64,000 bases of DNA from Protula sp. h YS-2021. Its lineage: Eukaryota > Annelida > Polychaeta > Sabellida > Serpulidae. The DNA lies in NCBI GenBank assembly GCA_949752745.1, contig OX457025.1, positions 53,353,869 to 53,417,868 on the forward strand, read 5' to 3'. The notes under the pieces are model-generated. The model saw nothing but the letters and a program-made list of their open reading frames with translations, was not told the origin of the DNA and did not search any database. The position numbers and the translations under genes were made by a program. This document shows, in pieces, positions 30,901 through 39,924 of the stretch (its first letter is position 1; each line of letters opens with the position of its first letter).

Positions 30901-32690
30901 ATTCCAGTGATAGAGACCACTACGGGTGCAAAACGCCGTCTTTACTTGGATTCGTTTTCCATAGGAACTTGGAAATACCCCGAAACCAAGTCAAGAGAAC
31001 AAAAGTGTTTTGCTCCCGAGAGTGCGTCGATTGACTGATCAATCGGCGGAATATGATGTGCATCCTTGACTGTAATATCGTTCAACTTACGATAATCACA
31101 ACACATCCTTAGACTTCCATCTTTCTTTCGAACACACACTATGGGACTAGACCAAGCGCTGTCCGAAATTGAAAACATTCCTGACTTCAAGAGAAGCTGG
31201 ATTTGCCTCTCAACCTCTTCATTTTGCTTAGGTGGAAGAGGTCTGGGACGCTGTTTGATAGGCACCTCTGTTTTAGTAACAATTTTGTGCTCTACCACAT
31301 TTGTGCCACCCATCTCATCTTCTCCTTTAGAGAAAATATCCTGATATTTTATCAGAATTTCTTCCACCTTCCGTTTTTCTTCAGATGAAAGATTTTCACA
31401 AGAACTTTGAAAAAGTTCTTGTAAATGGAAAGGTAGTGTACCCGTACAATTGTTACCTAAATCTATTCCAACTTGTGCTACCAAGTCAGCACGGGTAAAC
31501 ACTTCATTTTCTACTGTGGTTGGCGTTAAATAACCACAGCGGATCCCTTCAGATCCCGATTTAATTGTGATCGCTTCATCTGTAGGATTGGGAACGCGAA
31601 TGGGAACTATTCGCTTATGATTCATGGTTGTTGATGCACATGCTATCAAACCATGATCCCTTAAGAAGGAAGGTTGTGGTTCAAACAGCATTGGAATCGT
31701 TGTATTAGAACCTGATTCTTCACTCTTAAATTTTGTCGTTCCTGGAAGAATCATTTCTCTCCCAGGTGGAACAATATATTCTCCTGTTAAGTAGACTCTT
31801 CTAGGAGATTGTTTTCCATTCGAAATAATGCACGGAATTGACTGATTAGAAGGAGTCACTTTGCCATTCTTAGTATCTATGGCTATGTCGTTTTGAGATA
31901 AAAATGACATTCCCAGTATAATTTTGTCCCCAATATCGGCTACATAAAATTCTACTGGTAACGATAGCTTACCACATTTCACTCGATACTGAATAACTCC
32001 ATCATACTGAATAAGATCTCCTGAAACGGATTTTATACCAAATTTGCGGTCAAAACTGGAACAATTGACCAAAGGTCATAATATTGAGCTGACGCTCTAA
32101 AGATATGATGAAGGTTTGAGCTTCATCATGCAAGTTTGAAAGCAAATGGTACTTTCTTTCTTGCTCGTTCCAATTGTTTAGAAGAACGGCTTCTTCGAAG
32201 AGGCACTTAAAATAGGGCCATTCACTATATTGGCCATTGAAAGAAGGAGCTTTTATCCTAATTCTATGATCCATATTGCGATCATTACCTCGGACTCGAG
32301 AGTATCTAGACACAGTTACAGGAAAATCATGCAACTCTCGTTCATAACGAACATCTCTATAGGGCATTGACAAAGAACCCTGATGCAAACCCTGAGGTAC
32401 GCCGTCGTAACTGTATGAAAACTGCCTTTCAGGAAACAGTCTATCAGGATTCTCATATTCCTGACTGTCAGTGCTTCGAAACACTTGATTTTCATTAAAT
32501 AAAGTTTGTCTATGAATCGAATCATTGACTACCGGAGTCCAAACTTGGAATCCATTTTCACTCTGATTTTGAAATCTAGAGACTGGTCTAGCAGATGTAT
32601 TTCGTATTGCATACCTTGCATTAGCAACACTAGACATGATGTTTGATGTATGGGCACCAAACTTACCAATATTGTTAGACCTTGCAGGAT
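30402..32690 (-). repeat. Array unit 8 (2289 bp, deleted)
   Basis: Same 1078-bp deletion with the same junction (about 32056) and the same linked substitutions as unit 7. The deleted unit was therefore itself duplicated. Its gag shares CCTAATTCTATG (about 32257) with unit 4 (20968). Confidence 0.92.
30942..32072 (-). CDS. Truncated protease C-terminus and RT N-terminus, unit 8
   Basis: 376 codons, the same translation as the unit 7 copy (28653-29783), including the deletion joint and the ISNGKQS changes. It marks unit 8 as a direct duplicate of unit 7. Confidence 0.8.
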   Translation of the reverse strand: MVNCSSFDRKFGIKSVSGDLIQYDGVIQYRVKCGKLSLPVEFYVADIGDKIILGMSFLSQNDIAIDTKNGKVTPSNQSIPCIISNGKQSPRRVYLTGEYIVPPGREMILPGTTKFKSEESGSNTTIPMLFEPQPSFLRDHGLIACASTTMNHKRIVPIRVPNPTDEAITIKSGSEGIRCGYLTPTTVENEVFTRADLVAQVGIDLGNNCTGTLPFHLQELFQSSCENLSSEEKRKVEEILIKYQDIFSKGEDEMGGTNVVEHKIVTKTEVPIKQRPRPLPPKQNEEVERQIQLLLKSGMFSISDSAWSSPIVCVRKKDGSLRMCCDYRKLNDITVKDAHHIPPIDQSIDALSGAKHFCSLDLVSGYFQVPMENESK

Positions 32691-33189
32691 CTGAAATCAA
32701 CTTTGCCTTTAACAACTCAAATGCTTTATTGCACTCTACTGTCCAGTTGAAATCAGGTTTCTTTCCTTTCTTGTCTAATTGCCTGTTCAAGGGAAAGGCA
32801 ATTTTCGCGTAGTCCTTAATGAACTTGCGATAGTAACTGGTTAAGCCAAAAAACCTTCGGATGAATTGTACCTCATTTGGCTTAGGAAAATCCCTAACCG
32901 CTTGAATCTTAGTAGGATCCGTATGTACACCATTCTTACTAATGGTGGAGCCCAAATAAAGAATCTCTGTCTTAAACAGATGACTCTTTTTAGGCTTGAG
33001 TTTAAGTCCTGCAGCTCTCAGCCGCATAAAAACTAACTTTAGTCTATTTAAGACTTGTTGCACGGTAGATCCATAGATAAGAATATCGTCAAGATATACC
33101 ATGCAAATCTTCCAGTTTAAACCATGCAGAATTTTCTCCATCATCCTCTGAAATGTAGCTGGAGAGTTGTTTAACCCAAAACTCATCAC
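32050..33189 (-). CDS. RT palm/thumb (unit 9) fused to truncated gag (unit 8)
   Basis: 379 codons across the junction at 32691. Private changes include Cys-to-Ser in KPKKSHLF, Leu-to-Phe in RRFFGLTS and Arg-to-Ser in NQSENGF. Gag ends at the 1078-bp deletion joint as in unit 7. Confidence 0.8.
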   Translation of the reverse strand: MMSFGLNNSPATFQRMMEKILHGLNWKICMVYLDDILIYGSTVQQVLNRLKLVFMRLRAAGLKLKPKKSHLFKTEILYLGSTISKNGVHTDPTKIQAVRDFPKPNEVQFIRRFFGLTSYYRKFIKDYAKIAFPLNRQLDKKGKKPDFNWTVECNKAFELLKAKLISDPARSNNIGKFGAHTSNIMSSVANARYAIRNTSARPVSRFQNQSENGFQVWTPVVNDSIHRQTLFNENQVFRSTDSQEYENPDRLFPERQFSYSYDGVPQGLHQGSLSMPYRDVRYERELHDFPVTVSRYSRVRGNDRNMDHRIRIKAPSFNGQYSEWPYFKCLFEEAVLLNNWNEQERKYHLLSNLHDEAQTFIISLERQLNIMTFGQLFQF

Positions 33190-36057
33190 ATTCCAGTGAT
33201 AGAGACCACTACGGGTGCAAAACGCCGTCTTTACTTGGATTCGTTTTCCATAGGAACTTGGAAATACCCCGAAACCAAGTCAAGAGAACAAAAGTGTTTT
33301 GCTCCCGAGAGTGCGTCGATTGACTGATCAATCGGCGGAATATGATGGGCATCCTTGACTGTAATATCGTTCAACTTACGATAATCACAACACATCCTTA
33401 GACTTCCATCTTTCTTTCGAACACACACTATGGGACTAGACCAAGCGCTGTCCGAAATTGAAAACATTCCTGACTTCAAGAGAAGCTGGATTTGCCTCTC
33501 AACCTCTTCATTTTGCTTAGGTGGAAGAGGTCTGGGACGCTGTTTGATAGGCACCTCTGTTTTAGTAACAATTTTGTGCTCTACCACATTTGTGCCACCC
33601 ATCTCATCTTCTCCTTTAGAGAAAATATCCTGATATTTTATCAAAATTTCTTCCACCTTCCGTTTTTCTTCAGATGAAAGATTTTCACAAGAACTTTGAA
33701 AAAGTTCTTGTAAATGGAAAGGTAGTGTACCCGTACAATTGTTACCTAAATCTATTCCAACTTGTGCTACCAAGTCAGCACGGGTAAACACTTCATTTTC
33801 TACTGTGGTTGGCGTTAAATAACCACAGCGGATCCCTTCAGATCCCGATTTAATTGTGATCGCTTCATCTGTAGGATTGGGAACGCGAATGGGAACTATT
33901 CGCTTATGATTCATGGTTGTTGATGCACATGCTATCAAACCATGATCCCTTAAGAAGGAAGGTTGTGGTTCAAACAGCATTGGAATCGTTGTATTAGAAC
34001 CTGATTCTTCACTCTTAAATTTTGTCGTTCCTGGAAGAAGTATTTCTCTCCCAGGTGGAACAATATATTCTCCTGTTAAGTAGACTCTTCTAGGAGATGG
34101 TTTTCCATCCAAAATAATGCACGGAATTGACTGATTAGAAGGAGTCACTTTGCCATTCTTAGTATCTATGGCTATGTCGTTTTGAGATAAAAATGACATT
34201 CCCAGTATAATTTTGTCCCCAATATCGGCTACATAAAATTCTACTGGTAACGATAGCTTACCACATTTCACTCGATACTGAATAACTCCATCACACTGAA
34301 TAAGATCTCCTGAAACGGATCTTATACCAAATTTGCGGTCAAAACGTTCAGGGCGATGAACGTCTGGAATAGAAGTGAAAACATTTCTTGCCATAACGCA
34401 ACAACTCGCACCAGTGTCGATTAACATAGGAACAACTTTATCACCTATGCCACCGACTAAGAAAATTCCCCTTTCTGTTCTTTTAAGCATATTGAGATTT
34501 ATTTTACAACATTGTAAAACAGAATCGTTTTCACAAATGCGAAAACTATCCGTACAGTCTCCTTCTGAGCTTATTAAATACCCAACACTATCAGGAAAAG
34601 ATATGTTGATATTCTGCTGAGTCAGAGAAAAGACTGAAGGATAAGAAGAATCTTTGTTTAGAATGTGCTGCTTTTCTGTAACAGCACTAAGTTATTCTCT
34701 TTCTGAATCAATATCGGTTGAATCAGATACTTCCTCAGATCGCATTATCAATATTGGGCCGTCAGAAGTTTGCTCAGTATTAGAGTAAGCCAAGTCAGGC
34801 TTTTGGAGAACATTAATTTCTTTTCCTCCTTTTTCACTTCTTTCGCCTCCTTCTCGCCAGCAGAGGGAGACTTCTCTGAGTTTAAAGGAGGACTAGTTCA
34901 ATCCTTTTTAAAATGGCCCTTGCCTCCGCAGTTAAAACATTTAACTGCTTTGAGATCTAACTTTTTTTAATGTATCTTATTTTTGGAAATAAATTTTCCT
35001 TTGACAAAGTTTACTTCGTCATCATTAAAGAAGTATTCTTCGTCTTCTTCGTCAGAATGTTCGTTCTCGGCAGGACGAACCATTCTGACTTTGTCCTTAG
35101 AGTAGAAAGGTCTACTTTTGGACATAGCTGTTTTCGCAGCCACATAACGCTCTGCATAGTGCATCGCATCTTCTAGAGTGGCGGGTGGATTGACCATCAA
35201 ATATTGTTTTAATTGATAATCTTGGAGACCATTTATGAAATGTCTCCTAACCAATATTTGTTGTTGGTCCTGATTGGGAACCTCTGGGTAGGCCAGAGAG
35301 ACCAATCTGCGTACCTCATCCAGATAAGTACGCAAACTGTCACCAAATTTCCATGTTTTGCCCTCTAACAAAGACTGGAAATGGTGGCTGTTATCATCTG
35401 CGCTGAACCGTTGTTCCATGCACTGGAACAATTGACCAAAGGTCATAATATTGAGCTGACGCTCTAAAGATATGATGAAGGTTTGAGCTTCATCATGCAA
35501 GTTTGAAAGCAAATGGTACTTTCTTTCTTGCTCGTTCCAATTGTTTAGAAGAACGGCTTGTTCGAAGAGGCACTTAAAATAGGGCCATTCACTATATTGG
35601 ACATTGAAAGAAGGAGCTTTTATCCTCATTCTATGATCCATATTGCGATCATTACTTCGGACTCGAGAGTATCTAGACACAGTTACAGGAAAATCATGCA
35701 ACTCTCGTTCATAACGAACATCTCTATAGGGCATTGACAAAGAACCCTGATGCAAACCCTGAGGTACGCCGTCGTAACTGTATGAAAACTGCCTTTCAGG
35801 AAACAGTCTATCAGGATTCTCATATTCCTGACTGTCAGTGCTTCGAAACACTTGATTTTCATTAAATAAAGTTTGTCTATGAATCGAATCATTGACTACC
35901 GGAGTCCAAACTTGGAATCCATTTTCTCTCTGATTTTGAAATCTAGAGACTGGTCTAGCAGATGTATTTCGTATTGCATACCTTGCATTAGCAACACTAG
36001 ACATGATGTTTGATGTATGGGCACCAAACTTACCAATATTGTTAGACCTTGCAGGAT
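32691..36057 (-). repeat. Array unit 9 (3367 bp)
   Basis: Full length. A private stop near the start of the protease frame (AGTTATTCTC, about 34693) shortens the ORF. RT 1-nt deletion near 33231. It shares GATGGGCATCC with units 4 and 6. Confidence 0.9.
33231..34490 (-). CDS. Protease and RT N-terminus, unit 9 (lead truncated)
   Basis: 419 codons starting at a Met inside the lead. A private stop at about 34693 cuts the acidic lead, but DTGAS, flap and RT finger/palm motifs are complete. It ends at ENESK from the 1-nt deletion. Confidence 0.8.
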   Translation of the reverse strand: MLKRTERGIFLVGGIGDKVVPMLIDTGASCCVMARNVFTSIPDVHRPERFDRKFGIRSVSGDLIQCDGVIQYRVKCGKLSLPVEFYVADIGDKIILGMSFLSQNDIAIDTKNGKVTPSNQSIPCIILDGKPSPRRVYLTGEYIVPPGREILLPGTTKFKSEESGSNTTIPMLFEPQPSFLRDHGLIACASTTMNHKRIVPIRVPNPTDEAITIKSGSEGIRCGYLTPTTVENEVFTRADLVAQVGIDLGNNCTGTLPFHLQELFQSSCENLSSEEKRKVEEILIKYQDIFSKGEDEMGGTNVVEHKIVTKTEVPIKQRPRPLPPKQNEEVERQIQLLLKSGMFSISDSAWSSPIVCVRKKDGSLRMCCDYRKLNDITVKDAHHIPPIDQSIDALSGAKHFCSLDLVSGYFQVPMENESK

Positions 36058-36556
36058 CTGAAATCAACTTTGCCTTTAACAACTCAAATGCTTTATTGCA
36101 CTCTACTGTCCAGTTGAAATCAGGTTTCTTTCCTTTCTTGTCTAATTGCCTGTTCAAGGGAAAGGCAATTTTCGCGTAGTCCTTAATGAACTTGCGATAG
36201 TAACTGGTTAAGCCCAAAAACCTTCGGATGAATTGTACCTCATTTGGCTTAGGAAAATCCCTAACCGCTTGAATCTTAGTAGGATCCGTATGTACACCAT
36301 TCTTACTAATGGTGGAGCCCAAATAAAGAATCTCTGTCTTAAACAGATGACACTTTTTAGGCTTGAGTTTAAGTCCTGCAGCTCTCAGCCGCATAAAAAC
36401 TAACTTTAGTCTATTTAAGACTTGTTGCACGGTAGATCCATAGATAAGAATATCGTCAAGATATACCATGCAAATCTTCCAGTTTAAACCATGCAGAATT
36501 TTCTCCATCATCCTCTGAAATGTAGCTGGAGAGTTGTTTAACCCAAAACTCATCAC
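34967..36556 (-). CDS. RT palm/thumb (unit 10) fused to gag (unit 9)
   Basis: 529 codons across the junction at 36058. RT and capsid complete for this layout. Private changes in gag: Gly-to-Ser (VRSNDRN), Gly-to-Val (FNVQYSE), Glu-to-Gln (LFEQAVL). Confidence 0.8.
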   Translation of the reverse strand: MMSFGLNNSPATFQRMMEKILHGLNWKICMVYLDDILIYGSTVQQVLNRLKLVFMRLRAAGLKLKPKKCHLFKTEILYLGSTISKNGVHTDPTKIQAVRDFPKPNEVQFIRRFLGLTSYYRKFIKDYAKIAFPLNRQLDKKGKKPDFNWTVECNKAFELLKAKLISDPARSNNIGKFGAHTSNIMSSVANARYAIRNTSARPVSRFQNQRENGFQVWTPVVNDSIHRQTLFNENQVFRSTDSQEYENPDRLFPERQFSYSYDGVPQGLHQGSLSMPYRDVRYERELHDFPVTVSRYSRVRSNDRNMDHRMRIKAPSFNVQYSEWPYFKCLFEQAVLLNNWNEQERKYHLLSNLHDEAQTFIISLERQLNIMTFGQLFQCMEQRFSADDNSHHFQSLLEGKTWKFGDSLRTYLDEVRRLVSLAYPEVPNQDQQQILVRRHFINGLQDYQLKQYLMVNPPATLEDAMHYAERYVAAKTAMSKSRPFYSKDKVRMVRPAENEHSDEEDEEYFFNDDEVNFVKGKFISKNKIH

Positions 36557-39425
36557 ATTCCAGTGATAGAGACCACTACGGGTGCAAAACGCCGTCTTTA
36601 CTTGGATTCGTTTTCCATAGGAACTTGGAAATACCCCGAAACCAAGTCAAGAGAACAAAAGTGTTTTGCTCCCGAGAGTGCGTCGATTGACTGATCAATC
36701 GGCGGAATATGATGTGCATCCTTGACTGTAATATCGTTCAACTTACGATAATCACAACACATCCTTAGACTTCCATCTTTCTTTCGAACACACACTATGG
36801 GACTAGACCAAGCGCTGTCCGAAATTGAAATCATTCCTGACTTCAAGAGAAGCTGGATTTGCCTCTCAACCTCTTCATTTTGCTTAGGTGGAAGAGGTCT
36901 GGGACGCTGTTTGATAGGCACCTCTGTTTTAGTAACAATTTTGTGCTCTACCACATTTGTGCCACCCAGCTCATCTTCTCCTTTAGAGAAAATATCCTGA
37001 TATTTTATCAGAATTTCTTCCACCTTCCGTTTTTCTTCAGATGAAAGATTTTCACAAGAACTTTGAAAAAGTTCTTGTAAATGGAAAGGTAGTGTACCCG
37101 TACAATTGTTACCTAAATCTATTCCAACTTGTGCTACCAAGTCAGCACGGGTAAACACTTTCTTTTCTACTGTGGTTGGCGTTAAATAACCACAGCGGAT
37201 CCCTTCAGATCCCGATTTAATTGTGATCGCTTCATCTGTAGGATTGGGAACGCGAATGGGAACTATTCGCTTATGATTCATGGTTGTTGATGCACATGCT
37301 ATCAAACCATGATCCCTTAAGAAGGAAGGTTGTGGTTCAAACAGCATTGGAATCGTTGTATTAGAACCTGATTCTTCACTCTTAAATTTTGTCGTTCCTG
37401 GAAGAAGTATTTCTCTCCCAGGTGGAACAATATATTCTCCTGTTAAGTAGACTCTTCTAGGAGATGGTTTTCCATCCAAAATAATGCACGGAATTGACTG
37501 ATTAGAAGGAGTCACTTTGCCATTCTTAGTATCTATGGCTATGTCGTTTTGAGATAAAAATGACATTCCCAGTATAATTTTGTCCCCAATATCGGCTACA
37601 TAAAATTCTACTGGTAACGATAGCTTACCACATTTCACTCGATACTGAATAACTCCATCACACTGAATAAGATCTCCTGAAACGGATCTTATACCAAATT
37701 TGCGGTCAAAACGTTCAGGGCGATGAACGTCTGGAATAGAAGTGAAAACATTTCTTGCCATAACGCAACAACTCGCACCAGTGTCGATTAACATAGGAAC
37801 AACTTTATCACCTATGCCACCGACTAAGAAAATTCCCCTTTCTGTTCTTTTAAGCATACTGAGATTTATTTTACAACATTGTAAAACAGAATCGTTTTCA
37901 CAAATGCGAAAACTATCCGTACAGTCTCCTTCTGAGCTTATTAAATACCCAACACTATCAGGAAAAGATATGTTGATATTCTGCTGAGTCAGAGAAAAGA
38001 CTGAAGGATAAGAAGAATCTTTGGTTAGAATGTGCTGCTTTTCTGTAACAGCACTAAGTTCTTCTCTTTCTGAATCAATATCGGTTGAATCAGATACTTC
38101 CTCAGATCGCATTATCAATATTGGGCCGTCAGAAGTTTGCTCAGTATTAGAGTAAGCCAAGTCAGGCTTTTGGAGAACATTAATTTCTTTTCCTCCTTTT
38201 TCACTTCTTTCGCCTCCTTCTCGCCAGCAGAGGGAGACTTCTCTGAGTTTAAAGGAGGACTAGTTCAATCCTTTTTAAAATGGCCCTTGCCTCCGCAGTT
38301 AAAACATTTAACTGCTTTGAGATCTAACTTTTTTTTAATGTATCTTATTTTTGGAAATAAATTTTCCTTTGACAAAGTTTACTTCGTCATCATTAAAGAA
38401 GTATTCTTCGTCTTCTTCGTCAGAATGTTCGTTCTCGGCAGGACGAACCATTCTGACTTTGTCCTTGGAGTAGAAAGGTCTACTTTTGGACATAGCTGTT
38501 TTCGCAGCCACATAACGCTCTGCATAGTGCATCGCATCTTCTAGAGTGGCGGGTGGATTGACCATCAAATATTGTTTTAATTGATAATCTTGGAGACCAT
38601 TTATGAAATGTCTTCTAACCAATATTTGTTGTTGGTCCTGATTGGGAACCTCTGGGTAGGCCAGAGAGACCAATCTGCGTACCTCATCCAGATAAGTACG
38701 CAAACTGTCACCAAATTTCCATGTTTTGCCCTCTAACAAAGACTGGAAATGGTGGCTGTTATCATCTGCGCTGAACCGTTGTTCCATGCACTGGAACAAT
38801 TGACCAAAGGTCATAATATTGAGCTGACGCTCTAAAGATATGATGAAGGTTTGAGCTTCATCATGCAAGTTTGAAAGCAAATGGTACTTTCTTTCTTGCT
38901 CGTTCCAATTGTTTAGAAGAACGGCTTCTTCGAAGAGGCACTTAAAATAGGGCCATTCACTATATTGGCCATTGAAAGAAGGAGCTTTTATCCTCATTCT
39001 ATGATCCATATTGCGATCATTACCTCGGACTCGAGAGTATCTAGACACAGTTACAGGAAAATCATGCAACTCTCGTTCATAACGAACATCTCTATAGGGC
39101 ATTGACCAGGAACCCTGATGCAAACCCTGAGGTACGCCGTCGTAACTGTATGAAAACTGCCTTTCAGGAAACAGTCTATCAGGATTCTCATATTCCTGAC
39201 TGTCAGTGCTTCGAAACACTTGATTTTCATTAAATAAAGTTTGTCTATGAATCGAATCATTGACTACCGGAGTCCAAACTTGGAATCCATTTTCTCTCTG
39301 ATTTTGAAATCTAGATACTGGTCTAGCAGATGTATTTCGTATTGCATACCTTGCATTAGCAACACTAGACATGATGTTTGATGTATGGGCACCAAACTTA
39401 CCAATATTGTTAGACCTTGCAGGAT
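36058..39425 (-). repeat. Array unit 10 (3368 bp)
   Basis: Full length; the T-run after gag is one base longer (eight T near 38329). It shares CACTTTCTTTTCT (about 37158) only with unit 12, two units away. RT 1-nt deletion near 36598. Confidence 0.9.
36598..38160 (-). CDS. Protease and RT N-terminus, unit 10
   Basis: 520 codons, reference layout with DTGAS and flap. VEKKVF replaces VENEVF, a change shared only with unit 12. Private Met-to-Leu (EDELGG) and Phe-to-Ile (SGMISIS). Stops at ENESK. Confidence 0.8.
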   Translation of the reverse strand: MAYSNTEQTSDGPILIMRSEEVSDSTDIDSEREELSAVTEKQHILTKDSSYPSVFSLTQQNINISFPDSVGYLISSEGDCTDSFRICENDSVLQCCKINLSMLKRTERGIFLVGGIGDKVVPMLIDTGASCCVMARNVFTSIPDVHRPERFDRKFGIRSVSGDLIQCDGVIQYRVKCGKLSLPVEFYVADIGDKIILGMSFLSQNDIAIDTKNGKVTPSNQSIPCIILDGKPSPRRVYLTGEYIVPPGREILLPGTTKFKSEESGSNTTIPMLFEPQPSFLRDHGLIACASTTMNHKRIVPIRVPNPTDEAITIKSGSEGIRCGYLTPTTVEKKVFTRADLVAQVGIDLGNNCTGTLPFHLQELFQSSCENLSSEEKRKVEEILIKYQDIFSKGEDELGGTNVVEHKIVTKTEVPIKQRPRPLPPKQNEEVERQIQLLLKSGMISISDSAWSSPIVCVRKKDGSLRMCCDYRKLNDITVKDAHHIPPIDQSIDALSGAKHFCSLDLVSGYFQVPMENESK

Positions 39426-39924
39426 CTGAAATCAACTTTGCCTTTAACAACTCAAATGCTTTATTGCACTCTACTGTCCAGTTGAAATCAGGTTTCTTTC
39501 CTTTCTTGTCTAATTGCCTGTTCAAGGGAAAGGCAATTTTTGCGTAGTCCTTAATGAACTTGCGATAGTAACTGGTTAAGCCCAAAAATCTTCGGATGAA
39601 TTGTACCTCATTTGGCTTAGGAAAATCCCTAACCGCTTGAATCTTAGTAGGATCCGTATGTACACCATTCTTACTAATGGTGGAGCCCAAATAAAGAATC
39701 TCTGTCTTAAACAGATGACACTTTTTAGGCTTGAGTTTAAGTCCTGCAGCTCTCAGCCGCATAAAAACTAACTTTAGTCTATTTAAGACTTGTTGCACGG
39801 TAGATCCATAGATAAGAATATCGTCAAGATATACCATGCAAATCTTCCAGTTTAAACCATGCAGAATTTTCTCCATCATCCTCTGAAATGTAGCTGGAGA
39901 GTTGTTTAACCCAAAACTCATCAC
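38335..39924 (-). CDS. RT palm/thumb (unit 11) fused to gag (unit 10)
   Basis: 529 codons across the junction at 39426. Private Leu-to-Trp (HQGSWSMP) in the gag N-terminal region. Ends at the shared TAA, here followed by a longer T-run. Confidence 0.8.
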   Translation of the reverse strand: MMSFGLNNSPATFQRMMEKILHGLNWKICMVYLDDILIYGSTVQQVLNRLKLVFMRLRAAGLKLKPKKCHLFKTEILYLGSTISKNGVHTDPTKIQAVRDFPKPNEVQFIRRFLGLTSYYRKFIKDYAKIAFPLNRQLDKKGKKPDFNWTVECNKAFELLKAKLISDPARSNNIGKFGAHTSNIMSSVANARYAIRNTSARPVSRFQNQRENGFQVWTPVVNDSIHRQTLFNENQVFRSTDSQEYENPDRLFPERQFSYSYDGVPQGLHQGSWSMPYRDVRYERELHDFPVTVSRYSRVRGNDRNMDHRMRIKAPSFNGQYSEWPYFKCLFEEAVLLNNWNEQERKYHLLSNLHDEAQTFIISLERQLNIMTFGQLFQCMEQRFSADDNSHHFQSLLEGKTWKFGDSLRTYLDEVRRLVSLAYPEVPNQDQQQILVRRHFINGLQDYQLKQYLMVNPPATLEDAMHYAERYVAAKTAMSKSRPFYSKDKVRMVRPAENEHSDEEDEEYFFNDDEVNFVKGKFISKNKIH

